Shown piece by piece: positions 9,324 to 18,557 of a stretch of 64,000 nucleotides of DNA. Location of the stretch: NCBI RefSeq assembly GCF_030815085.1, contig NZ_JAUSWG010000001.1. One strand, given 5' to 3'. Under the pieces are notes generated by a model, which saw only the letters and a list, made by a program, of their open reading frames with translations, had not been told where the DNA came from and made no database searches. Each line of letters begins with the position of its first letter. The first letter of the stretch is position 1. The translations under genes were made by a program, and so were the position numbers. The stretch is from Paraclostridium ghonii (lineage in GTDB: Bacteria > Bacillota > Clostridia > Peptostreptococcales > Peptostreptococcaceae).

Positions 9324-10077
9324 AAATAGAAGAAGAGGAAAAGATGATGATGTAAGTACTAGTTCTTGGATGGATACATATGCTGATACAATTACATTGC
9401 TTCTTGCTTTCTTTATCCTACTATATTCAATATCGGCAGTAGATAGTCAAAAGTTAAGCGAATTATCAAAAGCTTTACAAAGTTCTTTAGGAGGAAACGC
9501 ATCTATAGAAAATGTTGAGAATATAAATGATTTAAAAGTTCAAGTTAATGATAAAATTCTCGAAAAAGAAGATCTAGCAGAAAAGGTAAACAAGGCAGTA
9601 CAAGAAAATAATCTTCAAGATGTAGTTAAAGTAAGAGAAGAAGACAGAGGTGTAGTTCTTCAGTTAGATGAAAATATACTATATGACTTAGGGAAATCAG
9701 ATTTAAAAGATACAAGTATAAAAGCACTAGACACTATAACTAAATTAGTTAAAGATATGGACAATGATGTTTTAGTAGAAGGGCATACAGACAATGTTCC
9801 TATCCACAATTCAGAGTATGCATCTAACTGGGAATTATCAACAGCTAGAGCGGTAAGTGTTGTAAGATATTTTGTTGAGACGAAAGATGTTCAACCAACA
9901 AGGTTTGCAGTAAAAGGATATGCAGAATTTAGACCATTAGTAGATAACTCTACTCCAGAAAATAGATCCACAAACAGGAGAGTAGATATATTAATTGTAG
10001 ATAAAAATGAAAAAATAAAACAACAAGATAATAATAAAAGTCAAGAGCCACAACAAAGTCAAGGCACAAAGGAGTAA
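9313..10077 (+). CDS. motB: MotB, flagellar stator peptidoglycan-anchored subunit
   Basis: MotB anchors the stator to the cell wall. The 254-residue protein has a basic N-terminus, then WMDTYADTITLLLAFFILLY containing the essential channel aspartate in a single membrane segment at about 20-42. A coiled linker and an OmpA-like peptidoglycan-binding domain (VEGHTDNVPIHNSEYASNWE, starting near residue 155) follow. The C-terminus is a polar Gln/Asn/Lys tail. It overlaps motA, so the two are translationally coupled. Confidence 0.96.
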   Translation: MSRRNRRRGKDDDVSTSSWMDTYADTITLLLAFFILLYSISAVDSQKLSELSKALQSSLGGNASIENVENINDLKVQVNDKILEKEDLAEKVNKAVQENNLQDVVKVREEDRGVVLQLDENILYDLGKSDLKDTSIKALDTITKLVKDMDNDVLVEGHTDNVPIHNSEYASNWELSTARAVSVVRYFVETKDVQPTRFAVKGYAEFRPLVDNSTPENRSTNRRVDILIVDKNEKIKQQDNNKSQEPQQSQGTKE

Positions 10078-10088
10078 GATAATTTATT

Positions 10089-10493
10089 ATGTATGATACG
10101 TTAAGATACTTAGTCAATTTAAGTGCATTTATAATTTTGATGATAGGGGTAATTGTTATAGCTTATAAAATGAATGGGCTTAATTTACAAAATGTTGGAA
10201 TGTATAGATATGCAAAAATCTTAGAGAAAGTTGGAATTAGTAAAGATACATATTTATTAGTTTTAAAAACAGGAGAAGATGGATGCGTGTTGCTGGTTTC
10301 AAGTAATAACATAGAAAAAATAAAAGATTTAACTCCAGATGACATAAAAGATATAGAAAATAATAGACAAAATAATAATTTATTAAAAAGTGATAAATTT
10401 AAATTTAGTAAACTAAATTTTAAAAAAGATGTACAGAATCCTATAAATTTAATAGGGAAGCTAAAGGAGAAGAAAGATGCAAACATTAAGTGA
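10089..10493 (+). CDS. fliO: FliO-like flagellar export protein
   Basis: FliO is a small bitopic protein that helps assemble the FliP-FliQ-FliR export gate. The 134-residue protein has one N-terminal membrane helix (about residues 9-28) followed by a short soluble domain with GMYRYAKILEKVGISKDTYLLVLKTGEDGCVLLV, the pattern expected for FliO/FliZ. It sits immediately before fliP and overlaps it by 17 bases. There is no fliL between motB and this gene. FliO is poorly conserved, so position carries much of the weight. Confidence 0.8.
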   Translation: MYDTLRYLVNLSAFIILMIGVIVIAYKMNGLNLQNVGMYRYAKILEKVGISKDTYLLVLKTGEDGCVLLVSSNNIEKIKDLTPDDIKDIENNRQNNNLLKSDKFKFSKLNFKKDVQNPINLIGKLKEKKDANIK

Positions 10494-11142
10494 TATAACA
10501 CCGTATTTAAGCGATTACACTCCTTTAATGAAAATGTTTATAGTTTTAACAGGTTTGATGTTTTTAGGTGCGATAGTTTTTATGATGACAAGCTTTGTAA
10601 GACTTATAATAACATTTTCTTTTATAAAGTCTGCACTAGGAGCTCAACAAAGTATACCTAACCAAGTATTAGTTGGACTTGCTATATGTCTGACGATGTT
10701 TATTATGGCACCCACTGTAAAACAAATAAATGATCAAGCATTAAAACCCTATATGAATCATGAAATTAAATTTGAGGAAGCCATAGAAAAAGCAGAAAAA
10801 CCTATAAGAAAATTTTTATTAAAACAGACTAGACAAGAAGATATTAAACTATTTGTTGAAAACTCAGACATAAATGAAAAAGATTTAACTAGAGAAAATA
10901 TACCTTTATATATATTAATTCCAGCGTTTTCTATTAGTGAATTAAAAACAGCTTTCCAAATAGGATTTTTAATATACTTACCATTCCTACTGATAGACTT
11001 AGTAGTATCGAGTGTACTTATGTCTATGGGTATGTTTATGCTACCACCTGTTATGATTTCTCTACCATTTAAACTATTACTATTTATTATGGTAGATGGA
11101 TGGAATTTATTAATTAAATCTTTATTGCTAAGTTTTCAATAA
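10477..11142 (+). CDS. fliP: FliP, flagellar export gate protein
   Basis: FliP is a pore subunit of the flagellar type III export gate. The 221-residue protein has four membrane segments and the family signatures FVRLIITFSFIKSALGAQQS near the N-terminus and FQIGFLIYLPFLLIDLVVSSVLMSMGM near 165-190, then PPVMISLPFKLLLFIMVDGW. It lacks the cleavable signal peptide of enteric FliP, as is usual in clostridia. It overlaps fliO upstream. Confidence 0.96.
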   Translation: MQTLSDITPYLSDYTPLMKMFIVLTGLMFLGAIVFMMTSFVRLIITFSFIKSALGAQQSIPNQVLVGLAICLTMFIMAPTVKQINDQALKPYMNHEIKFEEAIEKAEKPIRKFLLKQTRQEDIKLFVENSDINEKDLTRENIPLYILIPAFSISELKTAFQIGFLIYLPFLLIDLVVSSVLMSMGMFMLPPVMISLPFKLLLFIMVDGWNLLIKSLLLSFQ

Positions 11143-11159
11143 TTGAGGAGAGTATTCAA

Positions 11160-11429
11160 ATGAGTGAAAGTGTAGTAGTCAACATAATAAAAGAAACTTT
11201 ATATACCGGAATGTTAATAGGAGGGCCCATTTTAATACTATCTTTAGTAGTCGGGTTACTTATAAGTATATTTCAAGCAACCACTCAAATTCAAGAACAG
11301 ACATTAACTTTTATACCAAAGCTAATTGTTGTAGCAATTACATTAGCAATTGGAGGAGCTTGGATGTTAAATGAGCTGATCCAATTTACTAATAAAATTA
11401 TGAATATGATTGCAAATATAAAAGGATAA
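11160..11429 (+). CDS. fliQ: FliQ, flagellar export gate protein
   Basis: FliQ is an 89-residue, two-helix membrane subunit of the export gate. The conserved GGPILILSLVVGLLISIFQATTQIQEQTLTFIPKL segment is present at about residues 20-55. An ATG start follows GAGGAG. It lies between fliP and the fused fliR-flhB gene, the canonical order. Confidence 0.96.
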   Translation: MSESVVVNIIKETLYTGMLIGGPILILSLVVGLLISIFQATTQIQEQTLTFIPKLIVVAITLAIGGAWMLNELIQFTNKIMNMIANIKG

Positions 11430-11437
11430 TTTATAAA

Positions 11438-13270
11438 TTGATATTTGTATTTTTAAGATTAATTGCATTTTTCTCATGTATAAATATAATTTTTCCGAGT
11501 GGAACGCCAAATGTATTTAAAGTTACTTTCACATTATTTATGTCGGTAATAATTTCTTCTACGATAAATGTTTCAGTAGAAGTAAAAAATGTATATGAAC
11601 TAGTTAATATAGGAGTAATGGAAACTATAACAGGATTAGTTTTAGGTTATATAACAAGTATATGTATAAATAGCTTAAAAATAGCTGGAAGCTTGATAGA
11701 TCAACAACTTGGATTATCAATGATAAATATTTATGATCCAAGTAGTCATGAAAGCAACACTTTAATTGAGAACATAATTTATTGGATTGGAATAATGGTG
11801 TTCTTCAGTATAAATGGTCATCATGAGCTTATAAAAGGTATAAGTAGAAGTTTTAAACTAATAGAAGTTGGAAGTTACATATTAAAAGATAATTATACTT
11901 ATGTTGTCAACATATTTATTCAGTGTTTTATAATTGGATTTAAGATAGCTGTTCCAATAATATTAGCACTTATAATAACAGATTTTATAATGGGGTTAAT
12001 TTCTAGAAGTGTACCTCAATTAAATGTAATGATAATAGGAATGCCTTTAAAAGTAATAGTTGGAATAATGTTCTTTATAGTATCACTTCCATTTATATTA
12101 AATGAGTTACACAATTTATTAATTAATATGACTGATATTTTAGATGGAACTTTTAAAGCTACTAGTAAAATGCATTTAACATCAATGGCACCTTTAGGAT
12201 TTATGTTATCAACTGATGATAAAACAGAGGAGCCGTCATCTAAAAAAATAAAAGATGCAAGAAAAAGTGGAAATATAGCAAAAAGTAAAGAAGTTGTAAC
12301 AACTGTAACTTTGTTAGGGGTACTAATGATAATTTATGCTATGTCTGACTTTATAATTGGAGAGTTACAAAATTACATAGTTCAATATTTAAACACTGGA
12401 TTTACAAATGAATTTTCTATAGTTATGGTAAGAGATTTACTAATGATTCTTTTAATGGGATTTATGAAAATTATAATACCTGTTGGGATGATTATCATAT
12501 TATTCTCGTCAATAGGAAATCTTATTCAAAGTGGTTTCTTAATGACAACAGATCCATTAAAACCAAAGATATCTAAGCTAAATCCAATAAATGGGTTTAA
12601 AAATATGTTTTCTAAAAAATCATTAGGAAATTTAGTCAAAAGTATACTTGTTATAGTTGTTCTTTTTAATGTTGGATATTCATTTATGGAGAAAAACTTC
12701 ATGGGAATAATAAAAACTGGAGATATTTACCTACCATATCTAATGAGAACAATAGTTGAACTAATTAAAGATTTGATACAAAACATAATTTTAGTTTTAG
12801 TTGTTGTATCTACTTTAGATTTTGCATATCAAAAGTATGTACATAAAAAAGAACTTAAAATGAGCAAGCAAGAAGTAAAAGAAGAATATAAACAAATGGA
12901 AGGTAATCCAGAAATAAAAGGTAAGATAAAGCAAAAGCAAAGAGAGATGTCATCAAGGAGAATGATGGAATCTGTACCAGTAGCTAGTGTGATTGTAACA
13001 AATCCTACTCATATATCTATAGCTATAAAATATGAAAAAGGAAGTGACTCAGCACCTAGAGTTGTAGCAAAAGGTGCAGATTTAATAGCCTTTAAAATAA
13101 GAGAAATAGCAAAAGAGCATGATATACCTATTATAGAAAATAAGCCTTTAGCAAGACTTATTTACAAAGAAGTAGAGATTGAGCAAGAGATACCTGAAAA
13201 AATGTATCAAGAAGTAGCAGAGGTATTAGTTGCGGTTTACAAAATAAAAAATAGATATAAAAAAATATAA
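11438..13270 (+). CDS. fliR-flhB: FliR-FlhB fusion, export gate and substrate-specificity switch
   Basis: One 610-residue reading frame joins FliR (about residues 1-245, export gate subunit with several membrane helices) to FlhB (about 250-610). The FlhB part begins with a DDKTEEPSSKKIKDARKSGN segment, has four membrane helices, and carries the autocleavage site NPTH at residues 522-525 followed by ISIAIKYEKG. The start is TTG with AAGGA upstream. FliR-FlhB fusions are known in clostridia and were shown to work as such. No frameshift is visible at the junction, so the fusion is genuine. Confidence 0.95.
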   Translation: MIFVFLRLIAFFSCINIIFPSGTPNVFKVTFTLFMSVIISSTINVSVEVKNVYELVNIGVMETITGLVLGYITSICINSLKIAGSLIDQQLGLSMINIYDPSSHESNTLIENIIYWIGIMVFFSINGHHELIKGISRSFKLIEVGSYILKDNYTYVVNIFIQCFIIGFKIAVPIILALIITDFIMGLISRSVPQLNVMIIGMPLKVIVGIMFFIVSLPFILNELHNLLINMTDILDGTFKATSKMHLTSMAPLGFMLSTDDKTEEPSSKKIKDARKSGNIAKSKEVVTTVTLLGVLMIIYAMSDFIIGELQNYIVQYLNTGFTNEFSIVMVRDLLMILLMGFMKIIIPVGMIIILFSSIGNLIQSGFLMTTDPLKPKISKLNPINGFKNMFSKKSLGNLVKSILVIVVLFNVGYSFMEKNFMGIIKTGDIYLPYLMRTIVELIKDLIQNIILVLVVVSTLDFAYQKYVHKKELKMSKQEVKEEYKQMEGNPEIKGKIKQKQREMSSRRMMESVPVASVIVTNPTHISIAIKYEKGSDSAPRVVAKGADLIAFKIREIAKEHDIPIIENKPLARLIYKEVEIEQEIPEKMYQEVAEVLVAVYKIKNRYKKI

Positions 13271-13282
13271 AAGAGGTTTTAA

Positions 13283-15340
13283 ATGGATAAATTAGGACTT
13301 AAAAAAAGAGCTGATATATTAGTTGGATTTGGGATAATTGGAATTATACTTATGATAATAATTCCACTACCACCTTTTTTACTAGATATAATGCTAGCTA
13401 TAAATATAGGACTTTCAGTTCTTATATTACTAATGACAATATTTTCAACTAGTATATTAGAATTATCAATATTTCCAACTATACTTCTAGTGACAACTTT
13501 ATTTAGGCTAGGTCTTAATCTGTCATCTACAAGACTTATACTAGGTCAAGGTTATGCAGGAAATGTTATAGAGTCTTTTGGAAGTTTCGTTGTTGGAGGA
13601 AATTATGTAGTTGGTATAATCATATTTTTAATTATTGTAATAATTCAATTTGTTGTTATAACAAATGGATCTAGTAGAGTATCTGAAGTATCTGCAAGAT
13701 TCACTTTAGATGCAATGCCAGGAAAGCAAATGAGTATAGACGCAGATTTAAATGCAGGCATGATAGATGAAAAAACAGCTAGAAATAGAAGAAAAGAATT
13801 GCAACAAGAAGCTGAATTTTATGGTTCTATGGATGGAGCATCTAAGTTTGTAAAAGGAGATGCAATAGCAGGGATAATAATAACTACAATAAATATACTT
13901 GCAGGAATAGTGATAGGTGTTGTAATGCTTGATATGGATTTTATGGAATCTATTCAAACATATACAAGACTTACAATAGGAGATGGTTTAGTAAGTCAGA
14001 TTCCTGCACTAGTTATTTCAACGTCTGCAGGTATATTAGTAACTAAGGTTAATGGCGATGAAAACTTTAGTAAGGAGTTAGGTAAACAATTAATATCTAT
14101 TCCTAAAGCGGTAATTATGACAGGAATAGTTTTAATATTATTAGGATTCTTACCAGGAATTCCTAAATTATCATTTTTCACTTTAGGAGCAGGAGCTATA
14201 TTTATAGGATATATGCTTAAAAAAGAAGAAAAAGAAACTCAAGAGGAATCTTTATATGAACTTGAAGCTGCTCCAACAGCAGAGGAAAGTTTGGAAAATG
14301 CAGAAGATGTTTCGTCTCTTCTAAATGTAGAACCTATAGAGATTGAAATAGGATATGGAATAATTCCTTTAGCTGATGAAAGTAGTGGTGGAGATTTATT
14401 ACAAAGGATTGTATCAGTTAGAAGACAATGTGCAATAGATATGGGGATAATAGTTCACCCGATAAGAATAAGAGATAATCTACAATTAAATCCTAATCAA
14501 TACACTATAAAGATAAAAGGTATACCAGTTACAACATATGAGCTTATGCCAAATATGCTATTATGCATGAACCCAATGGGTATGGATGTAGATTTAGATG
14601 GAATATCAACTAAAGAGCCTACATTTGGTTTAGATGCATTATGGATAGAAAAAGATAAAGCAGAAGAGGCAGAATTATATGGATTTACTGTTGTAGACCC
14701 TACAACTATATTAGTAACTCATTTACTTGAAACTATAAAATCTAAATCTCATGATCTTATGGGACGTCAAGAAGTAAAAGCAATAATAGATGCTACAAGA
14801 GAAAAATACAGTGCAGTTGTAGAGGAGTTAATACCAGATTTAATGACACTAGGAGAAGCTCAAAAAGTATTCCAAAATCTATTAAAAGAAAAAGTATCTA
14901 TAAAAGATAGAGTAACTATACTAGAAACTTTAGCTGATAATGCAAGAAATACTAAAGATTTAGAGCTACTTACCGAATATGTAAGAATGGCTATGAGTAG
15001 AAGTATATGTTTTGAATTAATAGATGAAAACAACTCAATAGTAGTTACAACGCTATCTATGGAGATTGAAAACTTAGTAGCTAACAGTCTACAAAGATCT
15101 GTAAATGGAACATATCCAGCTATAGACCCAGACACTACTAATAAAATATTTAAAGGAATACAATCAACTATAGAATCTATAAACTTTAATAATAATAGAC
15201 CAATAGTATTAGTTTCTCCTAAGATAAGAGCACCGTTTAGAAAATTAGTAGAAATGGTGTTTACAAATTTAACTATATTGTCATTAAATGAAATACCTAA
15301 CGATGTACAAATAAAATCTCAAGGGGTAATTAATATATAG
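13283..15340 (+). CDS. flhA: FlhA, flagellar export gate protein
   Basis: FlhA is the large membrane ring whose cytoplasmic domain docks export chaperones. The 685-residue protein has about eight N-terminal membrane helices, the FHIPEP-type region (FPTILLVTTLFRLGLNLSSTR; VSARFTLDAMPGKQMSIDADL), and a soluble C-terminal domain from about 330 onward. Length is typical. Its stop overlaps a possible GTG start of the sigma factor downstream. The GTPase gene flhF and the flhG/fleN gene that follow flhA in many clostridia are absent. Confidence 0.97.
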   Translation: MDKLGLKKRADILVGFGIIGIILMIIIPLPPFLLDIMLAINIGLSVLILLMTIFSTSILELSIFPTILLVTTLFRLGLNLSSTRLILGQGYAGNVIESFGSFVVGGNYVVGIIIFLIIVIIQFVVITNGSSRVSEVSARFTLDAMPGKQMSIDADLNAGMIDEKTARNRRKELQQEAEFYGSMDGASKFVKGDAIAGIIITTINILAGIVIGVVMLDMDFMESIQTYTRLTIGDGLVSQIPALVISTSAGILVTKVNGDENFSKELGKQLISIPKAVIMTGIVLILLGFLPGIPKLSFFTLGAGAIFIGYMLKKEEKETQEESLYELEAAPTAEESLENAEDVSSLLNVEPIEIEIGYGIIPLADESSGGDLLQRIVSVRRQCAIDMGIIVHPIRIRDNLQLNPNQYTIKIKGIPVTTYELMPNMLLCMNPMGMDVDLDGISTKEPTFGLDALWIEKDKAEEAELYGFTVVDPTTILVTHLLETIKSKSHDLMGRQEVKAIIDATREKYSAVVEELIPDLMTLGEAQKVFQNLLKEKVSIKDRVTILETLADNARNTKDLELLTEYVRMAMSRSICFELIDENNSIVVTTLSMEIENLVANSLQRSVNGTYPAIDPDTTNKIFKGIQSTIESINFNNNRPIVLVSPKIRAPFRKLVEMVFTNLTILSLNEIPNDVQIKSQGVINI

Positions 15341-15360
15341 TGATTGGAGTTGTTGACATT

Positions 15361-16065
15361 ATGATTAGTAAAGAAGAACTTATAAATCAAAATATGCCTA
15401 TTGTTAGAAGTATTGCTTCTAAATATTATACAAACAAAATAGGAATGGAATACGAGGACTTAGTAAGTTATGGGGTTATGGGGTTGTTAGATGCTAGTGA
15501 TAAGTTTGATGAAGAAAAAGGAGTTAAATTTTCTACGTATGCTTCTATAAGAATAACATCTTATATAATAGATGAAATTAGAAAACAATCACCAGTATCT
15601 AGAGGATGTATAAGTAAAGTAAGGTCATATAAAAATTGTATAGAAAATTTACAACATAAACATTTTAGAGAACCTACAGTAAATGAAATAGCAGATTTTA
15701 TGGAAATATCCAAAGAAGAAGTTCATAAAATAAGAAAAAGTACTTTAAATTTAAGTACAAGCTCTCTTGATAACATGGTTTTAGATAATGAAAATGATTT
15801 AAAGCTTATAGATATAGTAAAAGATGATTGTATAAATGTAGAGGAATCAATAGAAAAAGAAGAACTTATAGAAACAGTAGCTAAAGCTTTAGACATGTTA
15901 AAGGAAAAAGATAGACTTGTACTGTCATTATATTATTATGAAGAGTTAACACTTAAGGAAATTGGTGAAGTATTAGGAGTTACAGAATCTAGAATTTCAC
16001 AACTAAGTAAAAAAGCTATTTCAAATTTAAGAGGTATGATGAAAAAATTAAAATACTTGGATTAG
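15361..16065 (+). CDS. fliA: FliA/SigD, sigma-28 factor for late flagellar genes
   Basis: This sigma-70 family protein of the FliA/SigD/WhiG group directs transcription of late motility genes. Region 2 (DLVSYGVMGLLDASDKFDEEKGVKFSTYASIRI), region 3 (REPTVNEIADFMEISKEEVHKI) and region 4 (LSLYYYEELTLKEIGEVLGVTESRISQL) are all present. I place the start at the ATG at 15361, with GGAG 11 bases upstream. A GTG at 15340 overlapping the flhA stop would add seven residues. The gene sits inside the flagellar operon directly after flhA. Confidence 0.94.
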   Translation: MISKEELINQNMPIVRSIASKYYTNKIGMEYEDLVSYGVMGLLDASDKFDEEKGVKFSTYASIRITSYIIDEIRKQSPVSRGCISKVRSYKNCIENLQHKHFREPTVNEIADFMEISKEEVHKIRKSTLNLSTSSLDNMVLDNENDLKLIDIVKDDCINVEESIEKEELIETVAKALDMLKEKDRLVLSLYYYEELTLKEIGEVLGVTESRISQLSKKAISNLRGMMKKLKYLD

Positions 16066-16073
16066 GAGGAAAT

Positions 16074-16847
16074 ATGATAAGAGGACTATATGCATCTGTA
16101 TCTTCTATGTTAAATTTACAATCAAGACAAAGTATGATAACAAATAATATAGCAAATATAAAAACTAATGGATATAAAGAAGACAAGTTAATATCTAAAA
16201 GTTTTGATGAAATGACTTTATCAAATAATGATAACTATCAAAACGGAATAGCACATCAACAAGTTCTAGGTGGAGCAAGTTTTGGAACTAGAATGGATGA
16301 AGTTAATACAAATTTTAAACAAGGTACATTTGTATCAACTGACAATCAGTCAGATTTTGCAATAGATGGAAGGGGTTTTTTTCAAATAAGAGACTTTGGA
16401 GGAAACACATTTTATTCTAGAGATGGATCATTTAAGGTAAACTCTCAAGGATATCTTGTAACAAATGGGGGACATAATGTTATGGGGAAAAATCAGTCCA
16501 CAGGGGCTATTGAGCCGATATATGTAGGAAATGGTAAAATGACTGTTACACCATCAAATGAAATACTGGTAGAAGGCGGAGCTAGTTATAAGTTTAATAT
16601 TGTAGATTTTAATGATTATAAAAATCTTAAGAAAGTTGGAGATAACTTATACTCAGGAAATAACCCTATAAATTCAAATAATTACTCAATAAAACAAGGG
16701 TATGTAGAGGGATCAAATGTAGATTATATAAGCTCAGTTACAGAGATGATGGAAACTGTAAAAGAATTTGAAGCTAATCAAAAAGTTATACAAACTATAG
16801 ATTCAACATTAAGACAAATAGCTAATGAAATTGGAAATGTAAGGTAG
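16074..16847 (+). CDS. flgG: FlgF/FlgG-type flagellar rod protein (first copy)
   Basis: A 257-residue distal-rod protein. The N-terminal helix has MIRGLYASVSSMLNLQSRQSM with TNNIANIKTNGYK, then the DFAIDGRGFFQIR motif, and the C-terminal ends VDYISSVTEMMETVKEFEANQKVIQTID. It is paired with a second family member 9 bases downstream, which is the usual flgF-flgG or flgG1-flgG pair in clostridial operons. Which of the two is FlgF cannot be settled by sequence reading. This one, with less typical ends, is the better FlgF candidate. Confidence 0.85.
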   Translation: MIRGLYASVSSMLNLQSRQSMITNNIANIKTNGYKEDKLISKSFDEMTLSNNDNYQNGIAHQQVLGGASFGTRMDEVNTNFKQGTFVSTDNQSDFAIDGRGFFQIRDFGGNTFYSRDGSFKVNSQGYLVTNGGHNVMGKNQSTGAIEPIYVGNGKMTVTPSNEILVEGGASYKFNIVDFNDYKNLKKVGDNLYSGNNPINSNNYSIKQGYVEGSNVDYISSVTEMMETVKEFEANQKVIQTIDSTLRQIANEIGNVR

Positions 16848-16856
16848 GGATAAAAT

Positions 16857-17612
16857 ATGTATAATATAATGCATAATAGTAAGTCTGGCATGATATCAAG
16901 TCAATCTAATATAGATATAATATCTAACAATATAACAAATGCACAGACTGTAGGATATAAAAAATTAGATATTAATTTTTTAGAATTATATCAAGAATCA
17001 TTACATAAAAACTCGTACCCAACTAACTCTACAAATCTTAGAACAGGCACTGGAAGTAGAGTATCTCAAACAACGAGAAATTATTCTCAAGGATCAATTA
17101 AAGAAACTAAAATAAACACTAATTTAGCAATAGATGGGGATGGTTTTTTTAGAGTTAGAAGGTCTGATGGAAGCTATGCATATACTAGAAATGGGGAATT
17201 TAATTTAGATTTAAATGGTAAATTAGTAGATGATAATGGCAATGTATTAGATATACAACCATTGAATGGTAATTCTAAGGATATTAATTTAAAAAATGGA
17301 GATTTAAATATAAATAAATTTGGAGAAGTATACTTAAACAACAACAAAGTTGGAGTTATTAATTTATATCAGCCTAAGGGAGATACGGATTTTGTATCTG
17401 TAGGAGATAGTTTATTTACTGCAAATCAAGCAAATGTTGAAGATGTTCAAAATAAAAATATAATTCAAGGCCATATAGAAATGTCTAATGTAAATATGCA
17501 AAATGAGATGGCAGATTTAATAATGACTCAAAGAGCATTTCAGTACAATAGTAAAGGTATACAAGCAGGCGACGATATGTGGTCAATGGTAAATAATCTT
17601 CAAAGTAGGTAG
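16857..17612 (+). CDS. flgG: FlgG-type flagellar rod protein (second copy)
   Basis: A 251-residue rod protein homologous to the preceding gene. Features are the N-terminal MYNIMHNSKSGMISSQSNID with ISNNITNAQTVGYKK, the NLAIDGDGFFRVRRSDGSYAYTRNG segment, and the C-terminal VNMQNEMADLIMTQRAFQYNSKGIQAGDDMW helix, which matches FlgG well. It forms the distal rod under the hook. An ATG start follows GGGATA, and it lies between the first rod gene and fliM. Confidence 0.87.
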   Translation: MYNIMHNSKSGMISSQSNIDIISNNITNAQTVGYKKLDINFLELYQESLHKNSYPTNSTNLRTGTGSRVSQTTRNYSQGSIKETKINTNLAIDGDGFFRVRRSDGSYAYTRNGEFNLDLNGKLVDDNGNVLDIQPLNGNSKDINLKNGDLNINKFGEVYLNNNKVGVINLYQPKGDTDFVSVGDSLFTANQANVEDVQNKNIIQGHIEMSNVNMQNEMADLIMTQRAFQYNSKGIQAGDDMWSMVNNLQSR

Positions 17613-17630
17613 AATTAGGAGGAATATAAA

Positions 17631-18512
17631 GTGAAAATGACAATCAGAGATTATGATTTTAAAAAACCTCAAAGATATTCTACTGATAATATGAGATTTT
17701 TATCACTTATAGCTGAAGACTTTTGTAAATATATGAATTTACACATAACATATGAATTAAAACAGCTAAGTATAAATGCCAAACTTGAAAAAATAAGTCA
17801 AACTAATTTTGAAGAATTTATGGAATCAATCAATCATGACTCAATAATGATAGAACACGACATACTACCTTTAGTAAAGGGACTTATATATCAAATGGAT
17901 AAAACAGTAGCTCTTACACTTATAGATTTAATGTTAGGCGGAGATGGTAGTTTTAAAGATGAAAATAGAGAATTAACAGAAATTGATAAGCATTTAATTT
18001 TAAGTATTGCTACATCTTTTATAACTAGGTTGCACATAGTAGATGGATGCAACAAAAGAGAAATTTCAAGTATTTATACCAACGTTGAATCAAGTAATAA
18101 GTTTTCAGTAAGTGAATCTGTACTTATTGCACAAATGACTATGTATAATGGTAAAGACGAAATTGGAAAGATGCGCTTTTGCAATCCTTATTGTTGTATG
18201 GAACCAGTACTTGAACAATTAGAAACAAAAAAACTTCTAAAAACTAGAGATATAGAAGGTCAATATGAATTTACCAACACTATATATCAAAACATTTGTA
18301 ATGTAAAGTCTGATATGACTGCAACACTAGGGAAAACAAACATATCTGTAAGAGACCTTATAAATTTAAATGTAGGAGATGTTTTGAAACTAGACACTAA
18401 AGCTAATGGAGTTGCACTACTTAGCGTAAATGGATATAATGTTTATGAGTGCAAACCAGGGCTTATAAAAAATAAAAAAGGACTTATTATAGTAGACACA
18501 ATAGATAAATAA
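17631..18512 (+). CDS. fliM: FliM, flagellar motor switch protein
   Basis: FliM is the C-ring switch subunit that binds phosphorylated CheY. The 293-residue protein has a short N-terminus, a middle CheC-like domain (SLIAEDFCKYMNLHITYELKQL; MDKTVALTLIDLMLGGDGS) and a C-terminal SpoA domain from about 235. The start is GTG at 17631 with AGGAGG upstream; an ATG two codons later is possible. No separate fliN/fliY gene follows, although one usually does. The SpoA partner must be encoded elsewhere or be dispensable. Confidence 0.88.
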   Translation: MKMTIRDYDFKKPQRYSTDNMRFLSLIAEDFCKYMNLHITYELKQLSINAKLEKISQTNFEEFMESINHDSIMIEHDILPLVKGLIYQMDKTVALTLIDLMLGGDGSFKDENRELTEIDKHLILSIATSFITRLHIVDGCNKREISSIYTNVESSNKFSVSESVLIAQMTMYNGKDEIGKMRFCNPYCCMEPVLEQLETKKLLKTRDIEGQYEFTNTIYQNICNVKSDMTATLGKTNISVRDLINLNVGDVLKLDTKANGVALLSVNGYNVYECKPGLIKNKKGLIIVDTIDK

Positions 18513-18557
18513 CAACCATAGATAACAAAGTTCATTTGTAAAGGGTGAAAATTATAT

